A DNA stretch of 64,000 nucleotides from Cryomorphaceae bacterium (lineage in GTDB: Bacteria; Bacteroidota; Bacteroidia; Flavobacteriales_D; Parvicellaceae), in assembly GCA_905182525.1 (NCBI GenBank), contig CAJJBV010000003.1, forward strand, positions 124,001 to 188,000. Direction: 5' to 3'. The notes under the pieces were generated by a model that saw only the letters and a list, made by a program, of their open reading frames with translations, did no database searches and was not told the DNA's origin. The position numbers and the translations under genes were made by a program. This document shows positions 54,601-63,495 of this stretch, one piece after another (the stretch's first letter is position 1; every line of letters begins with the position of its first letter).

Positions 54601-57600
54601 TGCTAGTTTTGCAAATACTAATACAACTGCTGCAAATGCGATTCAAACTGCAACATTTAGTGCTTTTACTGGCGACTCTGTAAGTTTTTCTTTCACCAGT
54701 GGCAGTTGGGATTCTGAAATTACATTTGAAATTTTAGATCCTACTTTAAACTCTCTAACATCAGGTTATATACCCGCTCCAACCCCAGGTTTTTTCTTAG
54801 CTGATGCTTCATCAACATCAATTTGTCAACCACCTAGTTGCCCTCAGCCTTCTGCTCTAATTGCTTCAAATATAACAGCAAATTCTGCTGACCTTTCTTG
54901 GACTGCTGGCGGAACAGAAACTGCTTGGGACATACAATATGGTACTTCGGGATTCGCTCCTGGTAGTGGAACAACAGTTGGTGTAACTACTAACCCTTAT
55001 TCATTAACTGGTTTATCTGCATCTACAACTATGATTATTATGTGAAAGCGATTTGTGCACCTGGAGATTCTAGCTCTTGGGCTGGGCCTTTTACTTTTAC
55101 TACTCCTATTCAAGGCCCTGTAGGTGTTAATTGTGTTTCAGGTGGAATTCCTAGTATTGTTTTTCTGACGACTTAGAGCTTCAGGCAGTTGGACAGGATT
55201 AGGTACTGGAAATAGCACATGGACTATTGGTACGGGAGGAACTTCCTCTTTCAATACTGGCCCAAGCTCTTCACATACGGAACTAGTTATTTTTATTTTG
55301 AGACTTCTGGATCTATTTGGCCAATGAGTGGAGCTATTGTTTCTCCAATAATTGATTTATCTAACGCAAATGATGATGCAGAGCTCTCTTTTTGGATTCA
55401 TGCTTATGGAGCTACTATGGGGAACTTGAACTCTAGGTATTGGAAATAGCTCTACTGGCCCTTTTACAACATGTGTTTTCCAATTCAGGACAATTACAAA
55501 CTGGTAGCAACGACCCATACCAAAATGTTGGAATTAATTTATCTAGTTACTTGGGACAACAAATTTATTTGCAACTTGATTACACTAGTGGGACTTCTTA
55601 CACAGGTGATATTGCCATTGATTTAATCGAAGTTAGTTCATGTATATCTTGCCCATCTCCTAGCTCTTTATCCGCATCAAATATTACTGCAAATTCTGCT
55701 GATCTTTCTTGGACTGCTGGCGGAACTGAAACTGCTTGGGATATACAATATGGTACTTCGGGATTCGCTCCTGGTAGTGGAACAACAGTTGGTGTAACTT
55801 CTAATCCTTATTCATTAACTGGTTTATCTGCTTCAACAACTTATGATTATTACATAAAAGCGATTTGTGCACCTGGAGATTCTAGCTCTTGGACTGGCCC
55901 TTATACTTTTACAACTCCATGTGCTGCCTTAATACCACCACAATTAGAAGACTTTACTTCAGGATTTCCTCCAAATACATGCTGGGATCAAGCTGATGAT
56001 GGAACTCCACTAACTGGTCCAACTAGTTTTGGAACTAGCTCATGGACAACCGATGGGTTTGGCAATGTTGGGACAACTGGAGCAGTTAAAGTCAACCTTT
56101 TCACTACAGGTATTAATGACTGGATTTTAACACCTCAGTATGATCTTTCAACGGGAGGTCCATACCAAATAGAATTTGACTTTGGAGTATTTCAATATAC
56201 AACAAACAATAATGGTTCTTTGCCTAAAACTTTAGGTCCTGATGATGTAGTTGAAGTATTGATATCTAGAGATAATGGTTCATCATGGAACGTGTTAAAG
56301 GTATATGATAGTAGTTACGTAACTGCTGTTGGAGGGAACCATGAAACAATTACTTTAACTAACGATACTGGAATTGTTCAATTTGCAATTTGGGCATCAG
56401 AAGGAACACAAGCTTCTACTATACAAGATGTTGATGTGATGATAGACAATTTTGAAATTGTGATTATTCCATGCCAACAGCCTACTGCTTTAGGTGCTTC
56501 AAACATAACTGCAAGCTCTGCCGACTTGTCTTGGACTGCTGGTGGAAATGAAACTGCTTGGGATATACAATACGGTAGTTCAGGTTTTTCACTTGGTAAT
56601 GGAACTGTAGATTCAGTAAACTCTAACCCTTATTCTTTAACTGGGCTCTCTGGGTCTTCAACTTATGATTATTATGTAAAAGCTATTTGCGCACCTGGAG
56701 ATTCTAGCTCTTGGGCTGGCCCTTTCTCATTCACAACTTTGATAAGTTGCCCTGAACCTAACGGATTAATTGCTACAACTACAAGTGCTAGTTCTGCTGA
56801 CTTATCATGGACTGCTGGAGGGACTGAAACTGCTTGGAATCTACAATATGGCAATTTAGGATTTATTCTTGGAGCTGGAAATACAGATTCGGTAAGTTCT
56901 AATCCTTATTCTTTAACTGGACTATCTCCTTCAACATCTTATGATGTATATATTAAAGGTATTTGTGCACCTGGAGATTCAAGTTCTTGGGCTGGTCCTT
57001 TCACATTTGTAACTTCGTGTGCACCTGGAACTTCTCAATCAGTTCAAGTTGTAATACATATTTATGGAATAATAATGTATATGACTCTAGTGGTGTTTAT
57101 ATAGATACACTTCAAGCAAATAATGGTTGCGACAGTGTAGTAACATTAGCTTTAACTATAAACAACCCTGTAATCATTCAAGATGTTGAGATTTCTTGTG
57201 ATAGTGTATTTATCTGGAATGGTAATCCATTATATTCTTCAGGATTATACCTAGACACATTACAGGCGGTTAATAGTTGTGACAGTGTTGTTAAACTTAG
57301 TCTTACTTTAAACTATACACCATCAAGTTTGACCTCACAAATAATTTGTGAAGGTGATAGTATAAAATTTGGTTCTGGCACCTATTCAATAGCAGGATTA
57401 TATCCAGACACATTACAATCAGGCATAGGTTGTGATAGTATATCTACACTTGATCTTACAGTAACAGACATAACTGTTTCAATAGACACATCACAATTAA
57501 ATTTAGTTGCTAATATATCTGGTGGCACGGGACCATTTAATTATTTTTGGAGTAATGGCACCACTAGCAACAGTATAACACCAATTAGTAACGGCTTATA

Positions 57601-57925
57601 CTCATTGTTTATAAACGATGCTAATGGGTGTGTATCAAATACTGCTACTTATAATTTTATCTTTAATACCACTGGTGTAATTAGTAATATAAAGGATATA
57701 TTAAATATATATCCAAACCCAAATAATGGACAATTTATTATTGCCAATTCTGAACCAATAAATGAAATTTTTATTACAGACCTTCAAGGAAAGAGTGTTT
57801 ATACTAATAAAAATTTAAATGTAAATAGTTTAGATATTAAATTACATAATCTTGAAAAGGGAATGTATTTAGTGAATATTCTTACTAATAATGGAATGAA
57901 TATTAAAACAGTTGTTATCCATTAA
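48623..57925 (+). CDS. Giant T9SS-secreted LamG/Fn3/MAM protein D (many frameshifts)
   Basis: The largest gene of the array, about 3,100 residues. A signal peptide (MKKLFLSFLSLAFTITSYSQ) is followed by a LamG-like domain (to about 49310), eleven or more Fn3-like units and several MAM/choice-of-anchor-J-like units. There are also two copies of an unrecognised module (52288-52735, 53787-54234), a YGDGW-type module at about 54510, CDSVxxW repeats, an SprB-like repeat (ISGGTGPFNYFWSNGTT) and a type A T9SS tail. Open segments are 48623-49351, 49290-53378, 53366-55045, 55440-57104 and 56963-57925. Single-base indels are inferred near 49326, 53377, 55030, 55162, 55180, 55279, 55432, 55472 and 57046. 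Several Fn3 copies are almost identical at the DNA level. Confidence 0.8.
52041..52995 (+). repeat. 955-bp duplicated block, copy 1 (protein D)
   Basis: This block reappears 1,499 bp downstream at 53540-54494. By eye I found four substitutions and no gaps: positions 52075, 52387, 52868 and 52931. It covers one Fn3 unit, the unrecognised Cys module and a second Fn3 unit. The near-identity points to a recent in-frame tandem duplication or to gene conversion. Confidence 0.88.
52288..52735 (+). repeat. Unrecognised Cys-containing module, copy 1
   Basis: About 150 residues between two Fn3 units, starting QCPPNAICAGPYNTGDIPS. It contains LQVVIPAGFVIDSIATMYDF, GGAWMSEQRSLLYLPS, VDIEIHAGRTWGGTGC and DDGTWMVIAYYG. 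It looks like a beta-sandwich, with the Cys in WGGTGC possibly paired with an N-terminal Cys. I cannot name the family. A second copy lies at 53787-54234. Confidence 0.6.
53540..54494 (+). repeat. 955-bp duplicated block, copy 2 (protein D)
   Basis: The second copy of the block at 52041-52995, with the same order of Fn3, Cys module and Fn3. The copies diverge at the edges: copy 1 leads into a choice-of-anchor-J-like unit and copy 2 into a YGDGW-type module. Such repeats are prone to misassembly with short reads. Confidence 0.88.
53787..54234 (+). repeat. Unrecognised Cys-containing module, copy 2
   Basis: Nearly identical to the module at 52288-52735; one visible replacement changes Thr to Ser (CPGTLQ to CPGSLQ). 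It is part of the 955-bp duplicated block. Confidence 0.6.
57050..57470 (+). repeat. CDSVxxW-type repeats near the C-terminus of protein D
   Basis: Three units of about 45 residues with the pattern CNTYLWNNNVYDSSGVYIDT, GCDSVVTLALTIN, then CDSVFIWNGNPLYSSGLYLD. They are the same repeat type as in protein A, here ahead of the SprB-like repeat and the sorting domain. The first unit is broken by an inferred one-base deletion at 57046-57047. Confidence 0.7.
57681..57925 (+). other. Type A T9SS sorting domain of protein D
   Basis: LNIYPNPNNGQFIIANSEP, IFITDLQGKSVYTN and LEKGMYLVNIL, ending TVVIH, form a TIGR04183-type sorting domain. It is closest in sequence to the tail of protein A (KIYPNPNNGSFTIANSE), so the two ends of the array share a recent common tail. 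Confidence 0.9.
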
Positions 57926-57931
57926 TAATCG

Positions 57932-57966
57932 ACATCATTTTATAATTAAGCTTTTAATTATGATGT
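57932..57966. terminator. Hairpin between convergent genes
   Basis: ACATCAT at 57932-57938 pairs with ATGATGT at 57960-57966, with an inner AATTAA/TTAATT stem after a 5-nt bulge. It sits between the convergent stops of protein D and the MBL-fold gene. It is AT-rich and has no strong T run, so terminator function is only suggested by position. Confidence 0.35.
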
Positions 57967-57983
57967 GATATTGTCTTACATTA

Positions 57984-58625
57984 TTAACGTAAAAAAGGAT
58001 TCTCAGATTTTTCTTTTTCAATAGTTGTTTCATTTCCATGGCCACAATAAACTAAAGTATTTTCTGGTAATTGAAAGAGCTTTTCTTTTATGGATTTGAT
58101 TAATGAACCATGATCTCCTCCGGGTAAATCAGTTCTCCCTATGCTGTTTTCAAATAAACAATCACCATTTATTACAAAATTATTTTCCTTATTATAAAAT
58201 GCAACATGGCCAGGTGAGTGCCCAGGGACAAATAAAATTTTAAAATTTATATCTCCATATTGAAAAGTATCATTTAAACTAAAATATTTAGGATTTGGAT
58301 TAGATCTATTAGAAATTGGAATACTATACAAATCACAAACTTTTTGAAAAGAATCATATGTAATTTTATCTTCACTATGAATCCAAACATTAATATTATA
58401 CTTTTTTGAAATATAACTCGTTCCAAACATATGATCTAAATGGCTGTGAGTGTGTAAAACACATTTTAACTGTAAATTATTATTACTAATATATGTGTCT
58501 AGTTCCTTTTTTTCATGATCATAGAAACAACCTGGATCAATTATCACAGAATCTTTTGACTCACCGGAAATTATGTAAGTATTTTCAGAAAAAGGGTTAA
58601 AAGTGAACTTTTTTACTGTTAACAT
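57984..58625 (-). CDS. MBL-fold metallo-hydrolase (glyoxalase II-like)
   Basis: A 213-residue metallo-beta-lactamase-fold hydrolase. The metal motif HTHSHLDH is preceded by SVIIDPGCF and followed by a third ligand in FVPGHSPGHVAFY, then GDCLFENSIGRTDLPGG and CGHGNETTIEKEK. The GRTDLPGGD segment is typical of the hydroxyacylglutathione-hydrolase/YcbL-like subgroup. Thioester hydrolysis is likely but the substrate is unknown. The start is the ATG at 58625, 32 bp from the divergent outer-membrane protein gene. Confidence 0.88.
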   Translation of the reverse strand: MLTVKKFTFNPFSENTYIISGESKDSVIIDPGCFYDHEKKELDTYISNNNLQLKCVLHTHSHLDHMFGTSYISKKYNINVWIHSEDKITYDSFQKVCDLYSIPISNRSNPNPKYFSLNDTFQYGDINFKILFVPGHSPGHVAFYNKENNFVINGDCLFENSIGRTDLPGGDHGSLIKSIKEKLFQLPENTLVYCGHGNETTIEKEKSENPFLR

Positions 58626-58657
58626 GTTGAAGTTTTAAAGTAAAATTAAACTATGGC

Positions 58658-61600
58658 ATGAAATTAGCTATCTTTAAATTGAAAAAATTGAGAAAGTTAT
58701 TAGTCATATTAATTTTAATAAATAATTCCTCTGTCATATCTCAGTACTACACAGGATCTAACATTCCTTTTGGACAAAACAGAGTTCAGTACAACACTTT
58801 TTTTTGGCAATCTTTTGATTTTCAAAGATCTAAAATTTATTTTTCCAAAGGAGGAAGAGAACATGCAAAATATGCTGCAAAAATAGCTTATGAATTTCAA
58901 AATGAAACCGAAAAATTTTTAGACTTTTCTAACGAAGAAAAGATACATCTATTAGTTTATAACAGTCAAGGTAAATATAGACAAAGTAATATTGGATTAA
59001 ATAATAACCTTTCTTCTAATATTGGAGGGACTTCGAATATTGATGGGCAAAAAATATTTCTATACTTCAATGGAAATCATGATAATTTTAAAAGTCAAAT
59101 AAAACAAGGAGTGGCTGAAATTTTAGTAAATAAAATTCTTTATGGAACTGATTGGAAACAAACCATTAAAAATACAGCATTTATAAATTTACCTTATTGG
59201 TTAAAACAGGGGCTTATAAATTATCTTTCTATTGATTGGAATACTACTCTTGACTCACGTTTAAAAGATTTAATTCTTAGTGGAAAAACTAATCGTTTTC
59301 AGTCTTTATCTAAGGAAGAGTCCGCTCTTTACGGACATGGACTTTGGCGGTATATAGATTTGGTTTTCGGGAAAAATATGATTCCTAATCTTATGTACAT
59401 GATGAAAGTTAGTAAAAGTGTTGAAAGTGGATTTACGTATGTACTTGGATTAACTTCAGAAGTTATTCAAAAAGATTTTACAGACCACTTCAAAATTCAA
59501 TACGCTAATGACATCTTAAATACTTTAAATCCAAATGAAAATAAAGTAAATATTAGGTCAAAAAAACATAGAATATATAGACAATCTAAAATAAATCCTG
59601 AAGGAACAAAAATTGCATATTGTGAACATTACTTAGGTCAATACAAAGTGAAAATATTTGATACTGAAAAAAATGAATACAAAACTATTATAAAAGGTGA
59701 TCATAAATTAAATCGAATTCCAGATTTATCTCATCCTATTTTAGCTTGGCATCCTAATGGGAATGTGTTGGCTATATTTGAAGAAAAAAAAGGCGACATA
59801 GTGCTAAATCTTTATGATATTAAGAACAAGCAGAAAAACATAAAAAATTTAATGGGGCTAGAAAAAATACTTAGTGCTTCTTACAATAATAAAGGAAACA
59901 GAATAGTTTTATCTGCAGTTAAAAATAGTTACACTGATATATTTCAATATTCAGTATTGGGTAATAGTAATAAGCAATTAACCAATGATATTTACGATGA
60001 TTTAGACCCTAATTATATCCCAAACTCTGATGAAATTATTTTTAGCTCTAACAGGCCTTCAAATTCAAAAAATAAAATCTTTATAGAATCTAAATTTGAT
60101 TTATTTAAAATAAATACAAGCAATAAAAAATTACTTCAATTAACATTTACTGAAAATTATAGCGAAATAAAACCACAATCCACTAGTAAATATGATTATC
60201 ATTTTTTAAGTGATAAGAACGGGGTCTTCAATCATTATCGAACAACTGTAGACAGTACAATAAGTTATATTGATACCATTATTCACTACCGATATATCAG
60301 TAATACTCATCAGCTTTCAAATTGTAGCAGGAATTATTTAGAACTTGATTTTAGTTCCAACTTATCTCACTACAATTTGCTAGGTTATATTAATAATAAA
60401 TACGTGTTTTATCAAGGCGAAAACAACAATTTTACAATGTTTGAAAATGAAAGTGATAATACATATTTCAAAAACATTAGTAATAAAAACCTTGGTAATA
60501 AAAAAACAAGTCAAGAAATCTTATATGACAGTCAAATAAATATTCATAATTATAAATTTGAAGACGAAATATCTCAAATTTTAAAGACTAGTTCGAAAAA
60601 ACAAATAAATGAAAAAAATTCTAAAATAAAATTGCCTACGCAAAAAGTTTATGATGTGAATTTTACAATTGGGGAGTTTATTATGCAGTTAAATCCAACC
60701 TTTAATAACCAAGCATATCAACGTTACAGTGGAACTGGATTTAAAAATGCGGGATTTGACGGTTTTACTTTAATTGAAGCTAAAGATGTTTTTGAAGATT
60801 ATAAAATCAGTGGTGGTATTAAAGGCCCTGTTCAATTAAATAATATTGGCATGATAGGAATCTATGAAAATTTAAAAAGCAGAATAGACAAAAAAATACA
60901 ATTGTCACGACAATCCTTTGAAGATGTATTTAGTGAAAATACAATTAAAAAAACAATAGTAAATGATATTAAACACCAATTTTCATATCCTTTCAGCGAG
61001 GTAAGTAGCTTGAGATTTACCTCTAACTTAAGATTTGATAAGGTGTCAACATTAAGCACTTCTCCAACATCATTAGAAGTGCCTGATGAAAATTTTATTC
61101 TTTCTGGGGGATTGTTAGAATATGTATTTGATATTTCAAGACCTGTGGCTATTAATATAAATAATGGTTTTAAGTTTAAAGTCTGGGTTGAGGGTTATAA
61201 TGAGTTATTTAAGTCTAATACAGATTTTTTTGTTTTAGGTCTTGATTTTAGAAATTATCAAAAGGTTCATAGAAATATTGTCTTTGCGTCAAGATTTGCT
61301 GCTAGTACTTCGCTAGGCTCTCAAAGGTTACTATATTATTTAGGTGGGGTAGATGGTTACCTTTGGGCAAAGTTCGACCCTACTATTTTACCTGATCCAG
61401 ATGTTAATTTTCAATATCAGACGATTGCGACTCCAATAAGAGGATTCTTTCAAAATGCTAGAAATGGAAATTCTTTTGTTGCAATTAGTAATGAGCTAAG
61501 AATTCCTTTATTTAGTTATTGGTCTAAAAAACCACTAAGTTCTGATTTTTTGGAAAATTTTATGATCATTGGATTTAGTGATATAGGAGCTTCTTGGACA

Positions 61601-61828
61601 GGAAAAACTCCATATTCTGCTGAAAACTCTTTTAATAGTTCTTTAATTAATGGACATAATTATAATATTAATCTAAAAAGTCAAAAAGAACCAATCATAT
61701 ATAGCTATGGATTTGGTATAAGAACAAGAGTTTTTGGATATTATGTCCGCTTAGACTGGGGTTACGGAGTAGATGACAAGATTTTAATGCCTTCAATTAA
61801 ACAATTATCTTTATCCTTAGATTTTTAG
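58658..61828 (+). CDS. Outer-membrane protein: pseudo-peptidase, TolB-like propeller, barrel
   Basis: A 1,056-residue exported protein with a signal peptide ending near SSVISQ. Residues about 40-290 resemble the Peptidase_MA-like domain (KIHLLVYNSQGKYRQ, LPYWLKQGLINYLS), but the usual HExxH helix reads GVAEILVNK, so no zinc protease site is visible. Residues about 300-560 have WD40/TolB-like propeller strands (KTSYNNKGNRIVLS-like blocks, PNSDEIIFSSNRPS). The C-terminal third resembles an outer-membrane beta-barrel, with alternating aromatic strands and a terminal Phe (LSLSLDF). It belongs to a large Bacteroidota family often labelled TolB-like; its role is unknown to me. Confidence 0.75.
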   Translation: MKLAIFKLKKLRKLLVILILINNSSVISQYYTGSNIPFGQNRVQYNTFFWQSFDFQRSKIYFSKGGREHAKYAAKIAYEFQNETEKFLDFSNEEKIHLLVYNSQGKYRQSNIGLNNNLSSNIGGTSNIDGQKIFLYFNGNHDNFKSQIKQGVAEILVNKILYGTDWKQTIKNTAFINLPYWLKQGLINYLSIDWNTTLDSRLKDLILSGKTNRFQSLSKEESALYGHGLWRYIDLVFGKNMIPNLMYMMKVSKSVESGFTYVLGLTSEVIQKDFTDHFKIQYANDILNTLNPNENKVNIRSKKHRIYRQSKINPEGTKIAYCEHYLGQYKVKIFDTEKNEYKTIIKGDHKLNRIPDLSHPILAWHPNGNVLAIFEEKKGDIVLNLYDIKNKQKNIKNLMGLEKILSASYNNKGNRIVLSAVKNSYTDIFQYSVLGNSNKQLTNDIYDDLDPNYIPNSDEIIFSSNRPSNSKNKIFIESKFDLFKINTSNKKLLQLTFTENYSEIKPQSTSKYDYHFLSDKNGVFNHYRTTVDSTISYIDTIIHYRYISNTHQLSNCSRNYLELDFSSNLSHYNLLGYINNKYVFYQGENNNFTMFENESDNTYFKNISNKNLGNKKTSQEILYDSQINIHNYKFEDEISQILKTSSKKQINEKNSKIKLPTQKVYDVNFTIGEFIMQLNPTFNNQAYQRYSGTGFKNAGFDGFTLIEAKDVFEDYKISGGIKGPVQLNNIGMIGIYENLKSRIDKKIQLSRQSFEDVFSENTIKKTIVNDIKHQFSYPFSEVSSLRFTSNLRFDKVSTLSTSPTSLEVPDENFILSGGLLEYVFDISRPVAININNGFKFKVWVEGYNELFKSNTDFFVLGLDFRNYQKVHRNIVFASRFAASTSLGSQRLLYYLGGVDGYLWAKFDPTILPDPDVNFQYQTIATPIRGFFQNARNGNSFVAISNELRIPLFSYWSKKPLSSDFLENFMIIGFSDIGASWTGKTPYSAENSFNSSLINGHNYNINLKSQKEPIIYSYGFGIRTRVFGYYVRLDWGYGVDDKILMPSIKQLSLSLDF

Positions 61829-61834
61829 ATTATT

Positions 61835-62257
61835 ATGGATGTTTCAACCTTTATTACCCTTTTACTAATTGGTTTAACAGCTGGAATTGCTAGTGGATAC
61901 ATAGGTATTGGTGGTGGGATAATTATAATTCCAGCTCTGATTTATTTTTTAAAATTAGACCAATACCAAGCTCAAGGGGTTTCTCTTGCTTTAATGCTGC
62001 CTCCAATAGGAATTCTAGCATTTTATAGCTATTTCCAAGCTGGAGCATTTAATTTAGTAATTGAAGGTGTTGATCATAAGAATCTATTAATATATTATGC
62101 ACTAGTTATGGCATTTTTCTTTGTTTTTGGTGGGTGGATTGGTGCGAAATTTGCATTTAAAACTCCTATTCATATTGTTCAATTACTTTTCGGTCTGTTT
62201 ATGCTTTACGCATCGATTAAAATGATAATTAACGGAGTTCAGTATTATATTAAATGA
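61835..62257 (+). CDS. TSUP (TauE/SafE) family permease, half-length
   Basis: A 140-residue membrane protein with four hydrophobic helices and the TSUP signature GLTAGIASGYIGIGGGIIII, then QAQGVSLALMLPP and a second GGWIGAKFAF. Full-length TSUP proteins have about 250 residues with two such halves. Single-half forms are common in Bacteroidota and presumably work as dimers. The substrate is unknown (sulfite, sulfonates or other anions are known for the family). The gene overlaps the M20 amidohydrolase start by four bases. Confidence 0.85.
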   Translation: MDVSTFITLLLIGLTAGIASGYIGIGGGIIIIPALIYFLKLDQYQAQGVSLALMLPPIGILAFYSYFQAGAFNLVIEGVDHKNLLIYYALVMAFFFVFGGWIGAKFAFKTPIHIVQLLFGLFMLYASIKMIINGVQYYIK

Positions 62258-63429
62258 TAAATAAAGTTAAAAATATTGCTAAAAAACATGTTGAAAAAGT
62301 AATTAACGTGAGAAGGTATTTGCATGCTAATCCAGAACTTTCTTTTAAAGAATACCAAACATCAAAATTTATTCAGTCCATTCTTAAAGAGAATAAAATT
62401 CCATTTACTAATAACCATGTTAAAACTGGAATTATTGCTACAATTAAGGGTAATAACCCTAGCATAAAAGAAATTATCCTAAGGGCAGATATGGATGCTC
62501 TCCCAATTCAAGAAGAAAATAATTTAGACTATAAATCTAAAAATGATGGATTAATGCATGCATGTGGGCATGACGTTCATAGTGCATCACTTATAGGAAC
62601 GGCATTAATTTTAAATGAATTAAAAGACGAATTTGAAGGAACTATTAAATTAGTTTTTCAGCCTGGAGAAGAAAAACTTCCTGGCGGTGCAAAATTAATG
62701 ATTGAAGATGGGCTCTTGAAAAACAAGCCCATAGCATGTATTGCTCAGCATGTTTATCCAGAACTTCCTGTTGGAAAAGTTGGCTTTAGATCTGGTTTAT
62801 ATATGGCTTCTGCCGATGAATTACATGTGACCATAAAAGGGAAAGGTGGTCACGCAGCATTACCACATCTATTAAATGATCCTGTTTTAATGTGTTCTCA
62901 AATAATAACAAGTCTTCAACAAATTATAAGCAGAAATAATAAACCAAATAATCCATCAGTTCTTTCATTTGGATATGTAAATGCAGCTGGAGAAACCAAT
63001 ATAATTCCAGATTTTGTAAAGCTTAGAGGTACTTTTAGAACATTTGATGAAAAATGGAGATTTACTGCACATGAAAAAATGAAAAAAATTGCTAATGCAA
63101 TATGCGAAAGTGCTGGAGGATCGTGTGAATTTGATATTAAAGTAGGTTATCCTTCCTTAATTAACAATAATAAAGTTACAGAAGATGCAAAGGCATCAGC
63201 TGAAAGGTATTTAGGGGGGGAGAATATAATTAACCTTGATCTTAGAATGACTTCTGAAGATTTTGCATACGTTAGTCAAGCTAGTCCGTCTTGTTTTTAT
63301 AGAATTGGGACTGGTGATGGCGATTCAATTAAAAGACTTCATACATCTAAATTTAACATTGATGAAAAAATATTTACAATTTCATCTGGTTTAATGGCCT
63401 ATATTGCTCTTGAAAAAATTAGTAAATAA
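62254..63429 (+). CDS. M20-family amidohydrolase
   Basis: A 391-residue dimetal amidohydrolase of the N-acyl-amino-acid/hippurate hydrolase group. Metal and catalytic segments are HACGHDVHSASL, FQPGEEKLPGGAKLMIEDG and AQHVYPELPVGKVG; the dimerisation domain has KGGHAALPHLLNDPV; a C-terminal ligand lies in LRMTSEDFAYVSQ. It likely cleaves acyl or peptide bonds of small N-acylated amino acids. Its start overlaps the permease stop (ATGA), so the two are coexpressed, and the permease could handle a product or substrate. Confidence 0.9.
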   Translation: MINKVKNIAKKHVEKVINVRRYLHANPELSFKEYQTSKFIQSILKENKIPFTNNHVKTGIIATIKGNNPSIKEIILRADMDALPIQEENNLDYKSKNDGLMHACGHDVHSASLIGTALILNELKDEFEGTIKLVFQPGEEKLPGGAKLMIEDGLLKNKPIACIAQHVYPELPVGKVGFRSGLYMASADELHVTIKGKGGHAALPHLLNDPVLMCSQIITSLQQIISRNNKPNNPSVLSFGYVNAAGETNIIPDFVKLRGTFRTFDEKWRFTAHEKMKKIANAICESAGGSCEFDIKVGYPSLINNNKVTEDAKASAERYLGGENIINLDLRMTSEDFAYVSQASPSCFYRIGTGDGDSIKRLHTSKFNIDEKIFTISSGLMAYIALEKISK

Positions 63430-63495
63430 TTAACATAAACTAGAGTGAATAATAAATTTAAATGCTCTATATTAGAATAATAGATTATTTAAAAA

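Noticed and set aside
52041-55915. CRISPR-like or mobile-element repeats
   Set aside because: The repeats are in-frame coding modules of about 250 and 955 bp without spacers, terminal inverted repeats, target duplications or a transposase gene.
31541-57925. Programmed ribosomal frameshifting as the cause of the frame breaks
   Set aside because: Both gain and loss of one base are needed, the sites share no slippery heptamer or downstream structure, and the same breaks occur in unrelated genes such as hemD and the SDR.
61835-62257. TSUP permease gene as a truncated pseudogene
   Set aside because: About 120-140 residues is a normal size for half-length TSUP proteins in Bacteroidota, and its stop overlaps the next start in an intact ATGA junction.
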